A stretch of DNA of 64,000 nucleotides from Theodoxus fluviatilis (Eukaryota > Mollusca > Gastropoda > Cycloneritida > Neritidae). The position numbers and the translations under genes are program-made. Location: the NCBI GenBank assembly GCA_034096865.1, contig JAWQFJ010005888.1:1-64000 (forward strand), given 5' to 3'. This document shows, one piece after another, positions 1-10,625 of the stretch (position 1 is the stretch's first letter; every line of letters begins with the position of its first letter). The notes beneath the pieces were generated by a model. It worked only from the letters and a program-made list of their open reading frames with translations, was not told where the DNA came from and did no database searches.

Positions 1-865
1 GCGGCTTATAAACCGGTGCGGCCAATCTATGGATTTTTCTCCAGAAAGTGGACTTGCATTCGCTCACTTACCTTTAAGTTTATTGTTGCTATGCGAAGTT
101 CGTCGTATGACAACAACTCACACTCACACGGCACAGACAGCTGAGAGTTGGCAGTCAAAGTTAGGAATGATCGATCAGTTACACATTCAACCCAACAGAA
201 GTAACACACACAAGACCGAAAGTAATGCCGAAAACACGTCGCCAAGTCTATGATGCAGCTTTCAAACTGGATGCCATCGTCAAAGCTATGGAGAAAGGGA
301 ATCGCGCTGCCGCCCAAGAACTAGGCATCAACGAATCTATGGTTCGGCGGTGGCGAAAACAGGAAGGTGAACTTGCCAAGTGCAAGAAGTCCAAGAAAGC
401 ATTCCGAGGTTGCAAAGCACGTTGGCCAAAACTTGAAGACGAACTTGAAGACTGGATTAACACACAACGTGTTGATGGTCGCGGTGTTTCCACTGTACAG
501 CTTCGTCTTAAAGCGCGCACAGTTGCATCCAGTCTGAATCTTACCGACTTCAAAGGCGGTCTTGGTGTTTCCGTTTCATGAGACGCAAAGGATTGTCCAT
601 ACGTGCGCGTACAACTTTGTGCCAACAGCTGCCGCCGGACTTTGTTGAGAAACTTGCGTCTTTCCGCAACTACACACAGAAGCAAGTAACAGAGAATCTG
701 ATTGGTCCGTAAATTCCGGCCTATAAGCCGCGCCTTTTTTTCATGAACGGACCCCTGCGGCTTATAAACCGGTGCGGCTTATCTATGGATTTTTCTGATT
801 TTTTTTTTTAATTCAGGGGGTGCGGCTTATACTAAGGTGCGCCTTATAGGCCGGAATTTACGGGT
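1..865 (+). mobile_element. pogo-like DNA transposon derivative, copy 1 (5' end cut by window edge)
   Basis: This is the left copy of a small element whose full form lies at 1497-2405. It carries a transposase DNA-binding ORF (from 225) and ends in an inverted terminal repeat that finishes ...GGAATTTACGG at 864. One extra G and then TA of the surrounding minisatellite follow. Offset to the same landmarks in copy 2 is 1547 bp. Copy 1 differs from copy 2 by a 4-bp insertion in the ORF near 552 and by scattered substitutions. TA target sites and a two-HTH transposase head are known for the pogo/Tc1-mariner group. The catalytic DDE region is absent, so the element is non-autonomous. Confidence 0.8.
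225..712 (+). pseudogene. pogo-like transposase, DNA-binding half only, frameshifted (copy 1)
   Basis: The frame opens with a basic helix-turn-helix (residues about 8-50). Its core GNRAAAQELGINESMVRRW matches the first HTH of pogo/CENP-B-type transposases. After the residues LTDFK near 549 the frame breaks. The second, CENP-B-type HTH continues in another frame (about 560-709), recognisable by RFMRRKGLSIRARTT. It ends at a TAA made by the start of the element's internal terminal repeat. No DDE catalytic domain follows, because the ORF runs straight into the 156-bp end module. The protein would bind DNA but could not cut it. The cause of the frame break could be decay or a base-calling slip; copy 2 is out of frame at the same place in a different way. 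Confidence 0.75.
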
Positions 866-1496
866 ATCTATGCCATATGCGAGATACCCATGTATAGTGA
901 GTGCTGTATCTGTGCCATGTGCGAGATACACATGTATAGTGAGTGCTGTATCTGCGCCATGTGCGAGATACACATGTATAGTGAGTGCTGTATCTGCGCC
1001 ATGTGCGAGATACCCATGTATAGTGAGTGCTGTATCTATGCCATGTGCGAGATACACATGTATAGTGAGTACTGTATCTATGCCATGTGCGAGATACACC
1101 TGTATAGTGAGTGTTGTATCTATGCCATGTGCGAGATACACCTGTATAGTGAGTGCTGTATCTATGCCATGTGCGAGATACACCTGTACAGTGAGTACTG
1201 TATCTGTGCCATGTACGAGATATACCTGTATAGTGAGTGCTGTATCTATGCCATGTGCGAGATACACCTGTATAGTGAGTGCTGTATCTATGCCATGTGC
1301 GAGATACACCTGTGTAGTGAGTGCTGTTTCTATGCCATGAGCGAGATACACGTGTATAGTGAGTGCTGTATCTATGCCATGAGCGAGATACACCTGTATA
1401 GTGAGTGCTGTATCTATGCCATGAGCGAGATACACCTGTATAGTGAGTGTTGTATCTATGCCATGTGGGAGATACACCTGTATAGTGAGTGTTGTA
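866..1496. repeat. 42-bp minisatellite, array 1 (about 15 units)
   Basis: Fifteen near-identical 42-bp units lie between the two transposon copies. Because 42 is divisible by three, several frames stay open on both strands; one forward frame reads MYSECCIYAMCEIH per unit. Units differ at a few fixed positions (for example CACCTG or CACATG, TATCTATG or TATCTGTG). I treat this as non-coding satellite, since no frame is better preserved than another. Confidence 0.9.
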
Positions 1497-1771
1497 CCGT
1501 AAATTCCGGCCTATAAGCCGCGCCTTTTTTTTCATGAACGGACCCCTGCGGCTTATAAACCGGTGCGGCCAATCTATGGATTTTTCTCGAGAAAGTGGAC
1601 TTGCATTCGCTCACTTACCTTTAAGTTTATTGTTGCTATGCGAAGTTCGTCGTATGACAACAACTCACACTCACACGGCACAGACAGCTGTGAGTTGGCA
1701 GTCAAAGTTAGGAATGATCGATCAGTTACACATTCAACCCAACAGAAGTAACACACACAAGACCGAAAGTA

Positions 1772-2255
1772 ATGCCGAAAACACGTCGCCAAGTCTATGA
1801 TGCAGCTTTCAAACTGGATGCCATCGTCAAAGCTATGGAGAAAGGGAATCGCGCTGCCGCCCAAGAACTAGGCATCAACGAATCTATGGTTCGGCGGTGG
1901 CGAAAACAGGAAGGTGAACTTGCCAAGTGCAAGAAGTCCAAGAAAGCATTCCGAGGTTGCAAAGCACGTTGGCCAAAACTTGAAGACGAACTTGAAGACT
2001 GGATTAACACACAACGTGTTGATGGTCGCGGTGTTTCCACTGTACAGCTTCGTCTTAAAGCGCGCACAGTTGCATCCAGTCTGAATCTTACCGACTTCAA
2101 AGTCTTGGTGTTTCCGTTTCATGAGACGCAAAGGATTGTCCATACGTGCGCGTACAACTTTGTGCCAACAGCTGCCGCCGGACTTTGTTGAGAAACTTGC
2201 GTCTTTCCGCAACTACACACAGAAGCAAGTAACAGAGAATCTGATTGGTCCGTAA
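1772..2255 (+). pseudogene. pogo-like transposase, DNA-binding half only, frameshifted (copy 2)
   Basis: Its first 108 residues are the same as copy 1 (first HTH at about residues 8-50). It lacks the 4 bp present in copy 1 after LTDFK, so its frame runs on to 2191 without meaning. The second HTH is readable in the next frame from about 2105 to the TAA at 2252-2254. No catalytic domain is present. Confidence 0.75.
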
Positions 2256-2405
2256 ATTCCGGCCTATAAGCCGCGCCTTTTTTTCATGAACGGACCCCTG
2301 CGGCTTATAAACCGGTGCGGCTTATCTATGGATTTTTCTGATTTTTTTTTTTATTCAGGGGGTGCGGCTTATACTAAGGTGCGCCTTATAGGCCGGAATT
2401 TACGG
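2250..2405. repeat. 156-bp MITE-like end module with both terminal inverted repeats
   Basis: It starts CCGTAAATTCC and ends GGAATTTACGG, with a T-rich centre. The same module sits at 707-864 in copy 1. It has terminal repeats at both ends and could be mobile alone, but the base pair before it is GT rather than TA, so it did not insert here as a separate unit. Confidence 0.65.
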
Positions 2406-3530
2406 TATCTATGCCATATGCGAGATACCCATGTATAGTGAGTGCTGTATCTGTGCCATGTGCGAGATACCCATGTATAGTGAGTGCTGTATCTATGCCA
2501 TGTGCGAGATACACATGTATAGTGAGTGCTGTATCTATGCCATGTGCGAGATACACATGTATAGTGAGTGCTGTATCTATGCCATGTGCGAGATACACCT
2601 GTATAGTGAGTGCTGTATCTATGCCATGTGCGAGATACACCTGTATAGTGAGTGCTGTATCTATGCCATGTGCGAGATACCCATGTATAGTGAGTGCTGT
2701 ATCTATGCCATGTGCGAGATACACATGTATAGTGAGTGCTGTATCTATGCCATGTGCGAGATACACCTGTATAGTGAGTGTTGTATCTGTGCCATGTGCG
2801 AGATACACCTGTATAGTGAGTGCTGTATCTATGCCATGTGCGAGATACACCTGTACAGTGAGTACTGTATCTGTGCCATGTGCGAGATACACCTGTATAG
2901 TGAGTGCTGTATCTATGCCATGTGCGAGATACACCTGTATAGTGAGTGTTGTATCTATGCCATATGCGAGATACACATGTATAGTGAGTACTGTATCTAT
3001 GCCATGTGCGAGATACACATGTATAGTGAGTGCTGTATCTATGCCATGAGCGAGATACACCTGTATAGTGAGTGCTGTATCTGTGCCATGTGCGAGATAC
3101 ACCTGTATAGTGAGTGTTGTATCTATGCCATGTGTGAGATACACCTGTATAGTGAGTGCTGTATCTACGCCATGTGTGAGACACACATGTACAGTGAGTG
3201 TTGTATCTATGCCATGTGCGAGATACACCTGTATAGTGAGTGTTGTATCTATGCCATGTGCGAGATACACCTGTATAGTGAGTGCTGTATCTGTGCCATG
3301 TGCGAGATACACCTGTATAGTGAGTGTTGTATCTATGCCATGTGCGAGATACACCTGTATAGTGAGTGCTGTATCTATGCCATGTGCGAGATACACATGT
3401 ACAGTGAGTGTTGTATTTGTGCCATGTGCGAGATACACCTGTATAGTGAGTGCTGTATCTACGCCATGTGTGAGACACACATGTACAGTGAGTGTTGTAT
3501 CTGGGCCCATGTGCGAGATACACCTGTATC
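2406..3530. repeat. 42-bp minisatellite, array 2 (about 27 units)
   Basis: Same unit as array 1. The first unit after the transposon carries the same rare variants (GCCATATGCG, then ATACCCATG) as the first unit after copy 1. That points to duplication of element and flank together. Confidence 0.9.
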
Positions 3531-4740
3531 AGGGCAGTGCCTGTACCTATGCCATGGTGGAGATTCACACAGTAACCGTGAGGCTGTATTGTTGACAGCT
3601 GGTGTTTTTGTCCCCCACATCACCCCCGTGGACCTCCCCTCATGCCACGCGTTCTTTTTTTTAGTCACATCACTGATCATTATGTACCACACCGACCGAA
3701 GTGCGTGTACCTATGCACATGTGTGAGACTCACCACATTGTACAGTGAGGGTTGTATTTTGTGCCACAATGTGCGAGAGACACCTGTATAGGAGTGTTGT
3801 TTATCTATGGCCACTATGCCGAGATTACACATGATTATAGTGAGAAGTACCGGTATCTCTGCCATGTAGCCGAGAGATACACATGTATCAGTTGAAGCTG
3901 CTGTATCTATGCCATGAGCGAGATACCACCTGTATGAGTGAGATTTGCTTTGTATCTTTTGTGCCTATCGTTTTGCGTAGGGATACACCTGAAGATAGTG
4001 AGTGTTTGTATCTATGCCATGTTCCGTGGAGATTATTTTTACACACCTTGTATTACGTGCAGTGCGGAGTACATACAGCCAGTGTGTTGAGAGGACACAC
4101 ATGTAAAGTGGAGTTGTTGTATCTAGCAATTTTCTATTTTAATGTTTTGCGAGATAAACCTGTAAGTGAGGACTGTTTTGTATCTATTTCATATTTTCAG
4201 TAGCAGATAAACCTGTAAGTGAATGTGTGGATCTGTGACATTTTGTGCCCCCACCCGACCCGCCCACACTTAACAGATGTAACAAAGTGACCAACTTTCT
4301 TAACCATTTCCTTTATTTCCTTTTTTACCTTTTTAACTCCACCCCGCATGTTTTGTGTATTTGTGCCATGTGGCGAGATTTACACCGTGTATTTCGTCCA
4401 GATTGTGTGTGTATTTGTTGCCAGCGTTGCGAGGATACACAGTACAGTGTAGGGTTGTAGGTGTGGTTACAGGGGCGAGAGACACAGGTTTATAGTGAGT
4501 GATGTAGTCTGTGGAAATGGGCGATTGGATAAACTATGTACAGGGGGGAGTGTGGAGCTATTGCCATAGGTGCCGAGAAACAAATGTACAGGGAGCGTGG
4601 GTATCTATGCGCTGTGTGAGGAGAAACATGTTGTTGTACATGTGAAGTGTTGTATTTTGTTTTAGCACATGTGCGAGATTACACCTCGTAATAGTGATGG
4701 GCTGGCTACTCAGCCAATAGGCGAGAAACCTGATATGGTT
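3531..4740. repeat. Decayed edge of the 42-bp minisatellite
   Basis: Recognisable fragments (GTATCTATGCCATG, GCGAGATACACCTG, TAGTGAGTG) recur at roughly the same spacing with growing indels and substitutions up to about 4740. Unrelated insertions occur near 3595-3700 and 4230-4350. ORFs here are leftovers of the open unit and are not genes. Confidence 0.75.
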
Positions 4741-7700
4741 GATTCGTGTTAACCGTCTTACCTGTGACGTTACTGTTCATTTCAGTTACTCAGTGTGCGT
4801 CATGTGATGACTGCAGATCATTTGTGACTGTGCATGAGATAACAAGGTGGAAGTACCTAAACGACAAAATGAAATATTTCAATCACAATGTTATTTATTT
4901 ATTCATGCATATTCCAGAAAAAACAGCATGTTTGTAAAAAAATAATCTACTTGTTTTTTACAGTGATCAATGTAAATATCAGGAAAACATGCATGACATA
5001 GTGCACCGATAATTTTTGCATTTTCTGGAAAACTGCTTTTTGTACAGCCTTGCTACTCATGCAGTCATAGCTCTTGACAATATGACAAGCAGTTCCATCT
5101 CCTTCCCGTCTACTAGTTTGCAAGGCAGATCACCACATGTGCGTGGTCCCTTGAGATGGCTGACGGACACCTGTGGCCCCAGCCCAGGTGTGGCTGCCCC
5201 CACCCCCCACCCCCACCCCCACCCTCCACCCCCCCACCCCCACCCCCAAGTAGTGTCAGGTATAATCAGGGCTGTGAAACACCTTTAAGGACCTGTCTTA
5301 TCGAATGCTTTCCCTCTGAAGACCGTCAGCTGTCCCGCTTCCCAGGAAGTTTTATTCTCTTCAGGCTGTGAAATTGCAAAAAGTATCTCTAGTGTTCGCT
5401 ACTGACAAACATCGTTTACTTGCAGCATGATGCATGGAGTAGGTCGTCTACCTTGCTTGTGTGTTCTTTTCCATTCAATTCAGCAAAAGCTGCGTTAAAG
5501 TGACTCTTTAGATGAGGAAAACTAGAGACTGGTACACTACTTACATGTGTGTACTGTCTACCTGCACTGGGTACTTTTCTGCCCTTGGTCCTGAAGCTTT
5601 CCCCCAAGGAAGCACAGGCTTGCAGGTCTCTATGCCTACTTGTGGGTCTGAGTGCAATGAGCAAGTCTTTAGATGCACAGAGCTCGCTGTAACTGTGAAA
5701 ACCTAGTGCCAGGAAGAAAAGAAGGTGAGAATTGTGCAAAGTAATTAATCCCCCCCTTCCCCTTCCCCTTCCTCAAACCACCACCACCATCCCTACTCCG
5801 CAGCAATAGTGTTGAAGAGGTTGTTAGGTCATGGAGAAATTCATCAAAAACTTGGAGATAATTGTTTACACACACAAAAAGGAGGGCTCCACTATTAGTT
5901 TTGATTTGAAAGAGTCATGGTGTTGCATTATTGAGTGAATGAGTGGAGTGTTTGCGGCGAGCTAACTCTGAGCTGTTTGCATTGCAGCTTGCAGAAGTTT
6001 CTTTCAGACAACTGTTGCAGTGATGGCATATGAACACTTCTTTTTGAGACATGCGGTTGATTTGTCATGAATCTGAATGACCAGACCAGGTCATTCTATG
6101 CGTCTTATCACTCGCACGTAATCTTGGGATATATATAAATAAATATATACATGTATCAATTCCTTTTGTTGTGACTATGACCATTTATATGCAGGGGTTG
6201 TCATGTAATATCCATTGTTCACATTTGACTGGGTTGCATTGTACATGTATATGGTTGAAACATCTTGCGGTTTATTTCTGTCTTCGTTGTCTGTGATGCC
6301 ATCATGATCAGGGGTTGCAGGGCTGTGGGAAATGTATGTCATTGAGGCACCTCGGATCACAATAAACTTGCATCACCATTTCTCTATTGACTTGCAGTTT
6401 CAATAGAAAGCTGTTTAAGCTTTCCAGTAGTGATTGGTGATGGTGAAGAAATGCATGTGTGCGCTTGTGTGAGTGTACATATGTGTTCGTATGGGTGGGT
6501 GCACTCACGCATGTGTGTGTGTGTGTTTATATGTGTGTGTATATATACACACACATTTTCGTGGGGGGGAGGGGGAGGCCCAGAGCACTAGGCACAATTT
6601 TGAGAGGAAGAAGAAGGCATTCATTTTCTTGAATGATCCAAAAAATTTGCATTTTTTCATTGCCTCGGAAACGGTGTTCCAGAAAACAGTTGCTATGTAA
6701 GAGAAAGGCGGATGGCCATGTCTCTCCAGATTCATGCAGAGAATCTTAAGTATTGATTATCTCAGTATTCTAGGAGGAAAATATGCCTGCTTCTAAATTG
6801 CAACTTTTCTTTTGTTTTTGTTTTTTTCTAAAGGAACCTAAAAGGTTCCTGTGTACTTTCATGGTCAGCATGATCTTTGACAGTCATTTCATTACCTTGT
6901 CAACTTGGTATTGTAGAGTGGTGCAACTAGAATGTGGAGTTATTTAGCCACAGTTGGCTTTTGCTTGAAACTTAAGGGGCACATGGCATAGACAAAAGGG
7001 GTATTATAAAAACATTCACCGCTCAGCAAATATCAACGCAATGTTTATGAAATTTGCAGACAATACAAACGCACTACAAGAAATATTGAGACTAATTTTT
7101 ATTTTTTCAGATGGAGTTATTAATGAATTATGACACATTCACTGAAAAATATGTACAGTATACCTATTTTTGCTCTTCTACCAAACCACAATGATCAACC
7201 TCTAGATCTGCAATGGTTGTAAACAAAGAAGGACTATATTACACAATAAGACATAACAGTTTCTGTAACTTTTGCAAATGTTTCTAGTGGAAAGCAGCAT
7301 TATCATCTGGGGAAAAACAACACTCCTGGCAAGACATGATTAAATTATTATTAAAAATAATCAAAGTTACAGTTTCCTGACTGGTTCTATTGTATTCTAC
7401 ATCCATTTATATGCAACACACAAAAAATTAATGCCATCTGTTTTCCAAATCACTTTAATTTAGGGGCAAAAAAGGTCAGAAATTTATTATAAATTTGACT
7501 TCAAAGTTTGAGGAAAAACTACCCTTGCAAAACAAATTAACTACAAATGATCAAAATTTTAACATTACTTTTTAATTATAGAGTCCATTACTTTATTTTT
7601 TTAAATTATATTTTATTTCAGTAAGTCAAAAAGGGGAGTATATTACATGTAGCAGGGAAACACATAAACATGGCTATGAGTCTTTGGTGCAAATACTGTG

Positions 7701-8399
7701 CATCAAGCAGTTTTACACACAAGCAACAAGACCTAAAAAGAAGAGAGCCAGAAACATCCGTACATATGTGACCCGTTTTCATGAACTGAGTCTGAACTCG
7801 CACACAGCAAAAACGCAGTAGAGGCTGACAAAGGTGATGAGGGTGGATTTTGTGTATATTGACGTTTTGGCAAAACTGAATCCTAAATACATTTGCTTTT
7901 CATAATCGAATGTTGGAAAGTTTCCTTTTAGCTTATAAACACCTACCCATTCTAAAGTATTATACATTCTCTTCCTCCTTTTTTGCATTTTTAGTTGAAT
8001 AATAATCATTTGTTGTCAAGATGAAATACTTTTCCATTTATTTATCATTCTATGTTCAGAAAAAGATTTTCTCTACCAATCTGCCAAACTTTGAGCTGAT
8101 GCATGCATGAAAAACTAAGGAAAAACTGGATAAAGTTGTTAAATCTTTGACCCTTGATTTATCAAAATAGCCGTCAGCACATCACCTCTCTTTGAGTGAG
8201 CATAACTTGTTCCGTTTTTGGAGTAGAAGTTTGATTTTTATATCGATGAAATATAATTTTTTGCAGATTTTGAAAATACAAATATCTCAAATCTAATTTT
8301 TGCGAGTTATGACTCGGTTTGTGAAAACGGGTCTTGCAAACAAAATTTCATCTAGTCGCAATATTTCGGGGGCCAAATCATCACATGAAAATTAAAATC
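4741..8399. other. Intergenic, no gene seen
   Basis: AT-rich unique-looking sequence. It holds a C-rich tract (5189-5250), a C/T run (about 5745-5770) and an imperfect GT/TATA microsatellite (about 6505-6560). The stretch 6950-8340 is especially AT-rich with only short random ORFs. I found no splice-consistent exon and no known domain on either strand. Confidence 0.5.
5189..5250. repeat. C-rich low-complexity tract
   Basis: Runs of CCCCCAC repeats; the opposite strand has several G runs and could form a G-quadruplex. Confidence 0.7.
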
Positions 8400-8545
8400 C
8401 ACAAAAAAGTCTATGCCTTATGCCCCCGTAGACCTCAGAGGCACCCGCTGTCACTCCTGGTTGGGGAAGCAATGCAGGTGAAGCACAGTACTAAAATGCG
8501 GAGGTTTGAGTGCTTATACCCACAGGTACTCGTGACAATTGATCG
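8400..8545 (-). repeat. Decayed tRNA-derived SINE fragment
   Basis: On the minus strand it resembles the SINE at 18186-18362: the part corresponding to GCAAGATGCTTAACTTGC next to a TTCTCC motif is recognisable around 8450-8500. Divergence is high and the ends are uncertain. Confidence 0.4.
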
Positions 8546-8719
8546 GGTTTGACGTGCAGATCTTGGAGTTTCAACCTTGAGCAAGGAGCTTCAATCACTT
8601 TGTCTCTTCCCATCCAAGAGCAGAACTAGGTACCAGAAAGGACAATGATGGCACACTGCAATGCAATTAACAGTTAATGCTGCGGTGCTGCTACCTAATT
8701 GTAACTCACTGCGTGCATC

Positions 8720-8925
8720 CTATCTGTCTTCCTCCTGTGGGTTAGGGGGATAAGAATTGACCCACCGCATCTCCCTATGCGATTCTTAAGAAACGAATAA
8801 CTAGGGACACCATGACTTGATTTGCGTTTACTCTAAACTGTTCTTGTGATTTTCGTGCTTAATGGCCTTACATAGCCTACAAAGGCTGAAAGGCCGTAAA
8901 ACACTATCCATCCATCCTACATGTC
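8720..8925 (+). repeat. (ATCC)n-tailed short interspersed repeat
   Basis: Member of a family of about 190 bp with at least twelve copies in this window. Landmarks in order are a GTGGGTTNGGGGT head, a GACCCACCGCGTCTCCC block, CTAGGGACACCGTGACTTGA, GGCCTTACATAGCCTAC, GGCTGATAGGCCGTAAAAC and then an ATCC tail. The fixed 3' simple-repeat tail is typical of retroposed SINEs. I see no convincing pol III A/B boxes, so the class is uncertain. Confidence 0.8.
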
Positions 8926-9054
8926 TGTTGCTGCATTTGTTGTTGGGTGCCAGAATAGGGTTGATCAAGTAGCCCGGGGACCAAGGGGTGAATTGTAGAT
9001 CAGTTTGAGCTTCAAATTTAGGGGGGGGAGTTGTTTTGTTTCAAAGGCTCCTCA

Positions 9055-9058
9055 TCAA

Positions 9059-9109
<51 letters not shown>

Positions 9110-9360
9110 AAGCCCTTAACTCCAGACAGAGTCATCAGGGCACCATCTGACAAGCTGTGCAACAGTCTGTTCCATTTCTCCCGGTTTTGTGCCAAAGCCT
9201 GAGTCTCCGCAACTGTTTTCCCAGTCCACTCCTGGATGTTATCTGTCCATCTTTTCCTCTGCTGTCCTCTCTTTCTCTTTCCCCCTATGGTTCCTTGTAA
9301 AATCTGTTTTTGCAAGGCCACTGGATCTTGTGACATGACCATACCATCTCAGTTTCAAAG
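9055..9360 (-). mobile_element. Non-LTR retrotransposon 3' fragment A with (ATG)n tail
   Basis: On the minus strand about 78 codons of an RT C-terminal tail are readable: GGKRKRGQQRKRWTDNIQEW followed by a tryptophan-containing helix. This is the conserved end of many animal LINE polymerases. A (CAT)n tract on the plus strand at 9057-9108 lies just beyond, so the copy ends in an (ATG)n tail. It is strongly 5'-truncated, as is usual for LINE insertions. Confidence 0.75.
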
Positions 9361-9364
9361 GTTA

Positions 9365-10108
9365 CTCAGTTCAGTTCAGTTCAGTCTCTTAACCCTGAGA
9401 TGGGTTGTTGAGGCACCACTGATGACTTTCGGACAATCTTCCTCCATCGAGCTCTATCCTCTGTGGCCCGCTGTGAGTCAGCAAGGGTCAAGCCTGTCCA
9501 CTCTGATGTTGTCTTCCCACCTCTTTCTCTGCCTGCCTCTCCTTCTCCCACCTGGTACGGTACCTTGCAGGATGATCTTGGCCAGCCCACTGCCTCTTGA
9601 CACGTGACCGTACCACTTCAGCTTTCTGCTTTTCATGACTGAGAGCAGGTCTTCGTACTGTCCAATTGCTCTCCTGATCCTGTTGCTGACTTTCTCATTT
9701 GTGGCATGGTCTTTATATGAGATGTTCAGAATCTTGCGGTAGCATCTCATTTCCAGGGCTTGTATCCGTCTCTGTAGTTAAGATGTGAGTGTCCAGGACT
9801 CGCATGCATACAAGAATACGGAGATGGCCAGCGTGCGCATGAGCCTGATCTTCGATCAACGCGAGAGTGATATTTCTGTCACGCCATATTGGCTTCAACT
9901 TTGCCAATGCTGCTGTTGTTTGTGCTATCCTGGACAGTATCTCTGGCTTGGACCCTTCATCAGTCACAATAGATCCCAGGTATTTGAAGTTGTTCACAGC
10001 TTCCAGTTTTTGGCCCTTCACTTTGATTTCCATTTTGAAGCCCTGAGGATTGGTCGTCATCACCTTGGTCTTCTCGGCGCTTATCTCCATGCCATATCAT
10101 ATGCCTGT
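9365..10108 (-). mobile_element. Non-LTR retrotransposon 3' fragment B with (CTGAA)n tail
   Basis: The minus strand encodes the end of an RT fingers/thumb region (KTKVMTTN then NNFKYLGSIVTDEG at about 9960-10090), a gap with frame breaks near 9790, then LKWYGHVSRGSGLAKIILQG and GGRRRGRQRKRWEDNI (about 9540-9660). The 3' end is followed by short CTGAA-like repeats (9366-9386). The 5' truncation point is about 10108. Several frame changes make it a dead copy. It belongs to the same broad LINE class as fragment A but is a separate insertion, because each has its own 3' tail. Confidence 0.8.
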
Positions 10109-10282
10109 GAACAACTGCAAACAAAAAAAAGAGAGAAAAGGAAAAGGCCAACAGTGAAGGAATTAAGGCTATAATTAATAAAGGATAGAAACAAATGCCA
10201 CATGTGGCATTAAAAAGGTTCATGTATAGTAAAAATTGTGAATGTAACCAGTTTTGTAAACAACCGATTGTGAACATCAAAG

Positions 10283-10625
10283 TACGAACGAACGAACGAA
10301 TACTTTATTGTAGAGGCCATCGACCCAGTACAGTAACTCAGAATAAAACATTATCTAATGATAGAGACCTTCTCTTAAATGATTGAAATAAATGAGAGCT
10401 CACACATCTCACTCTTTCCCTCTCATCACTTGAAAAACATACTGCTATGCTGTCTTGCATGGTGAGTCCTATACAAAAGTGCAGGTATTTCATCCTTAAA
10501 TTGTCATATGTTGGACATGTGAACTGAAAATGCATTTCATCCTCTTCACTTTCGTTGCAGCTGGGGCATAATAAAAAAGGTGGCTCACTATATCTATATA
10601 GAAAACATCAAAGAAGACTTCTTGT
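10283..10625 (-). mobile_element. LINE 3' fragment C with (TTCG)n tail
   Basis: The minus strand reads CPSCNESEEDEMHFQFTCP and continues to about 10338. This Cys/His pattern (C-x2-C, then EDE-x-HF and CP) is the zinc-binding C-terminus common in LINE polymerases. A minus-strand AATAAAG sits next to a (TTCG)n tail (plus strand CGAACGAACGAA at 10286-10300). 5'-truncated. Confidence 0.7.

Larger units (their letters stand above)
1497..2405 (+). mobile_element. pogo-like DNA transposon derivative, copy 2 (complete, 909 bp)
   Basis: The element starts CCGTAAATTCCGGCCTATAA at 1497 and ends with the matching inverted repeat at 2405. TA at 1495-1496 and TA at 2406-2407 are the target duplication; removing the element rejoins a normal minisatellite unit (GTGTTG-TA-TCTATGCC). 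Inside are a transposase-head ORF (1772) and, from 2250, a 156-bp module that has its own copy of the 5' terminal repeat. The 5' arm is thus present twice in direct orientation (1497-1575 and 2250-2330), as expected if a short MITE-like version was joined to a transposase fragment. Confidence 0.85.

Noticed and set aside
837..3726. Long ORFs up to 431 codons on both strands with a repeating 14-residue unit
   Set aside because: They are produced by the 42-bp satellite unit, which is divisible by three and lacks stops in several frames; no frame is favoured.
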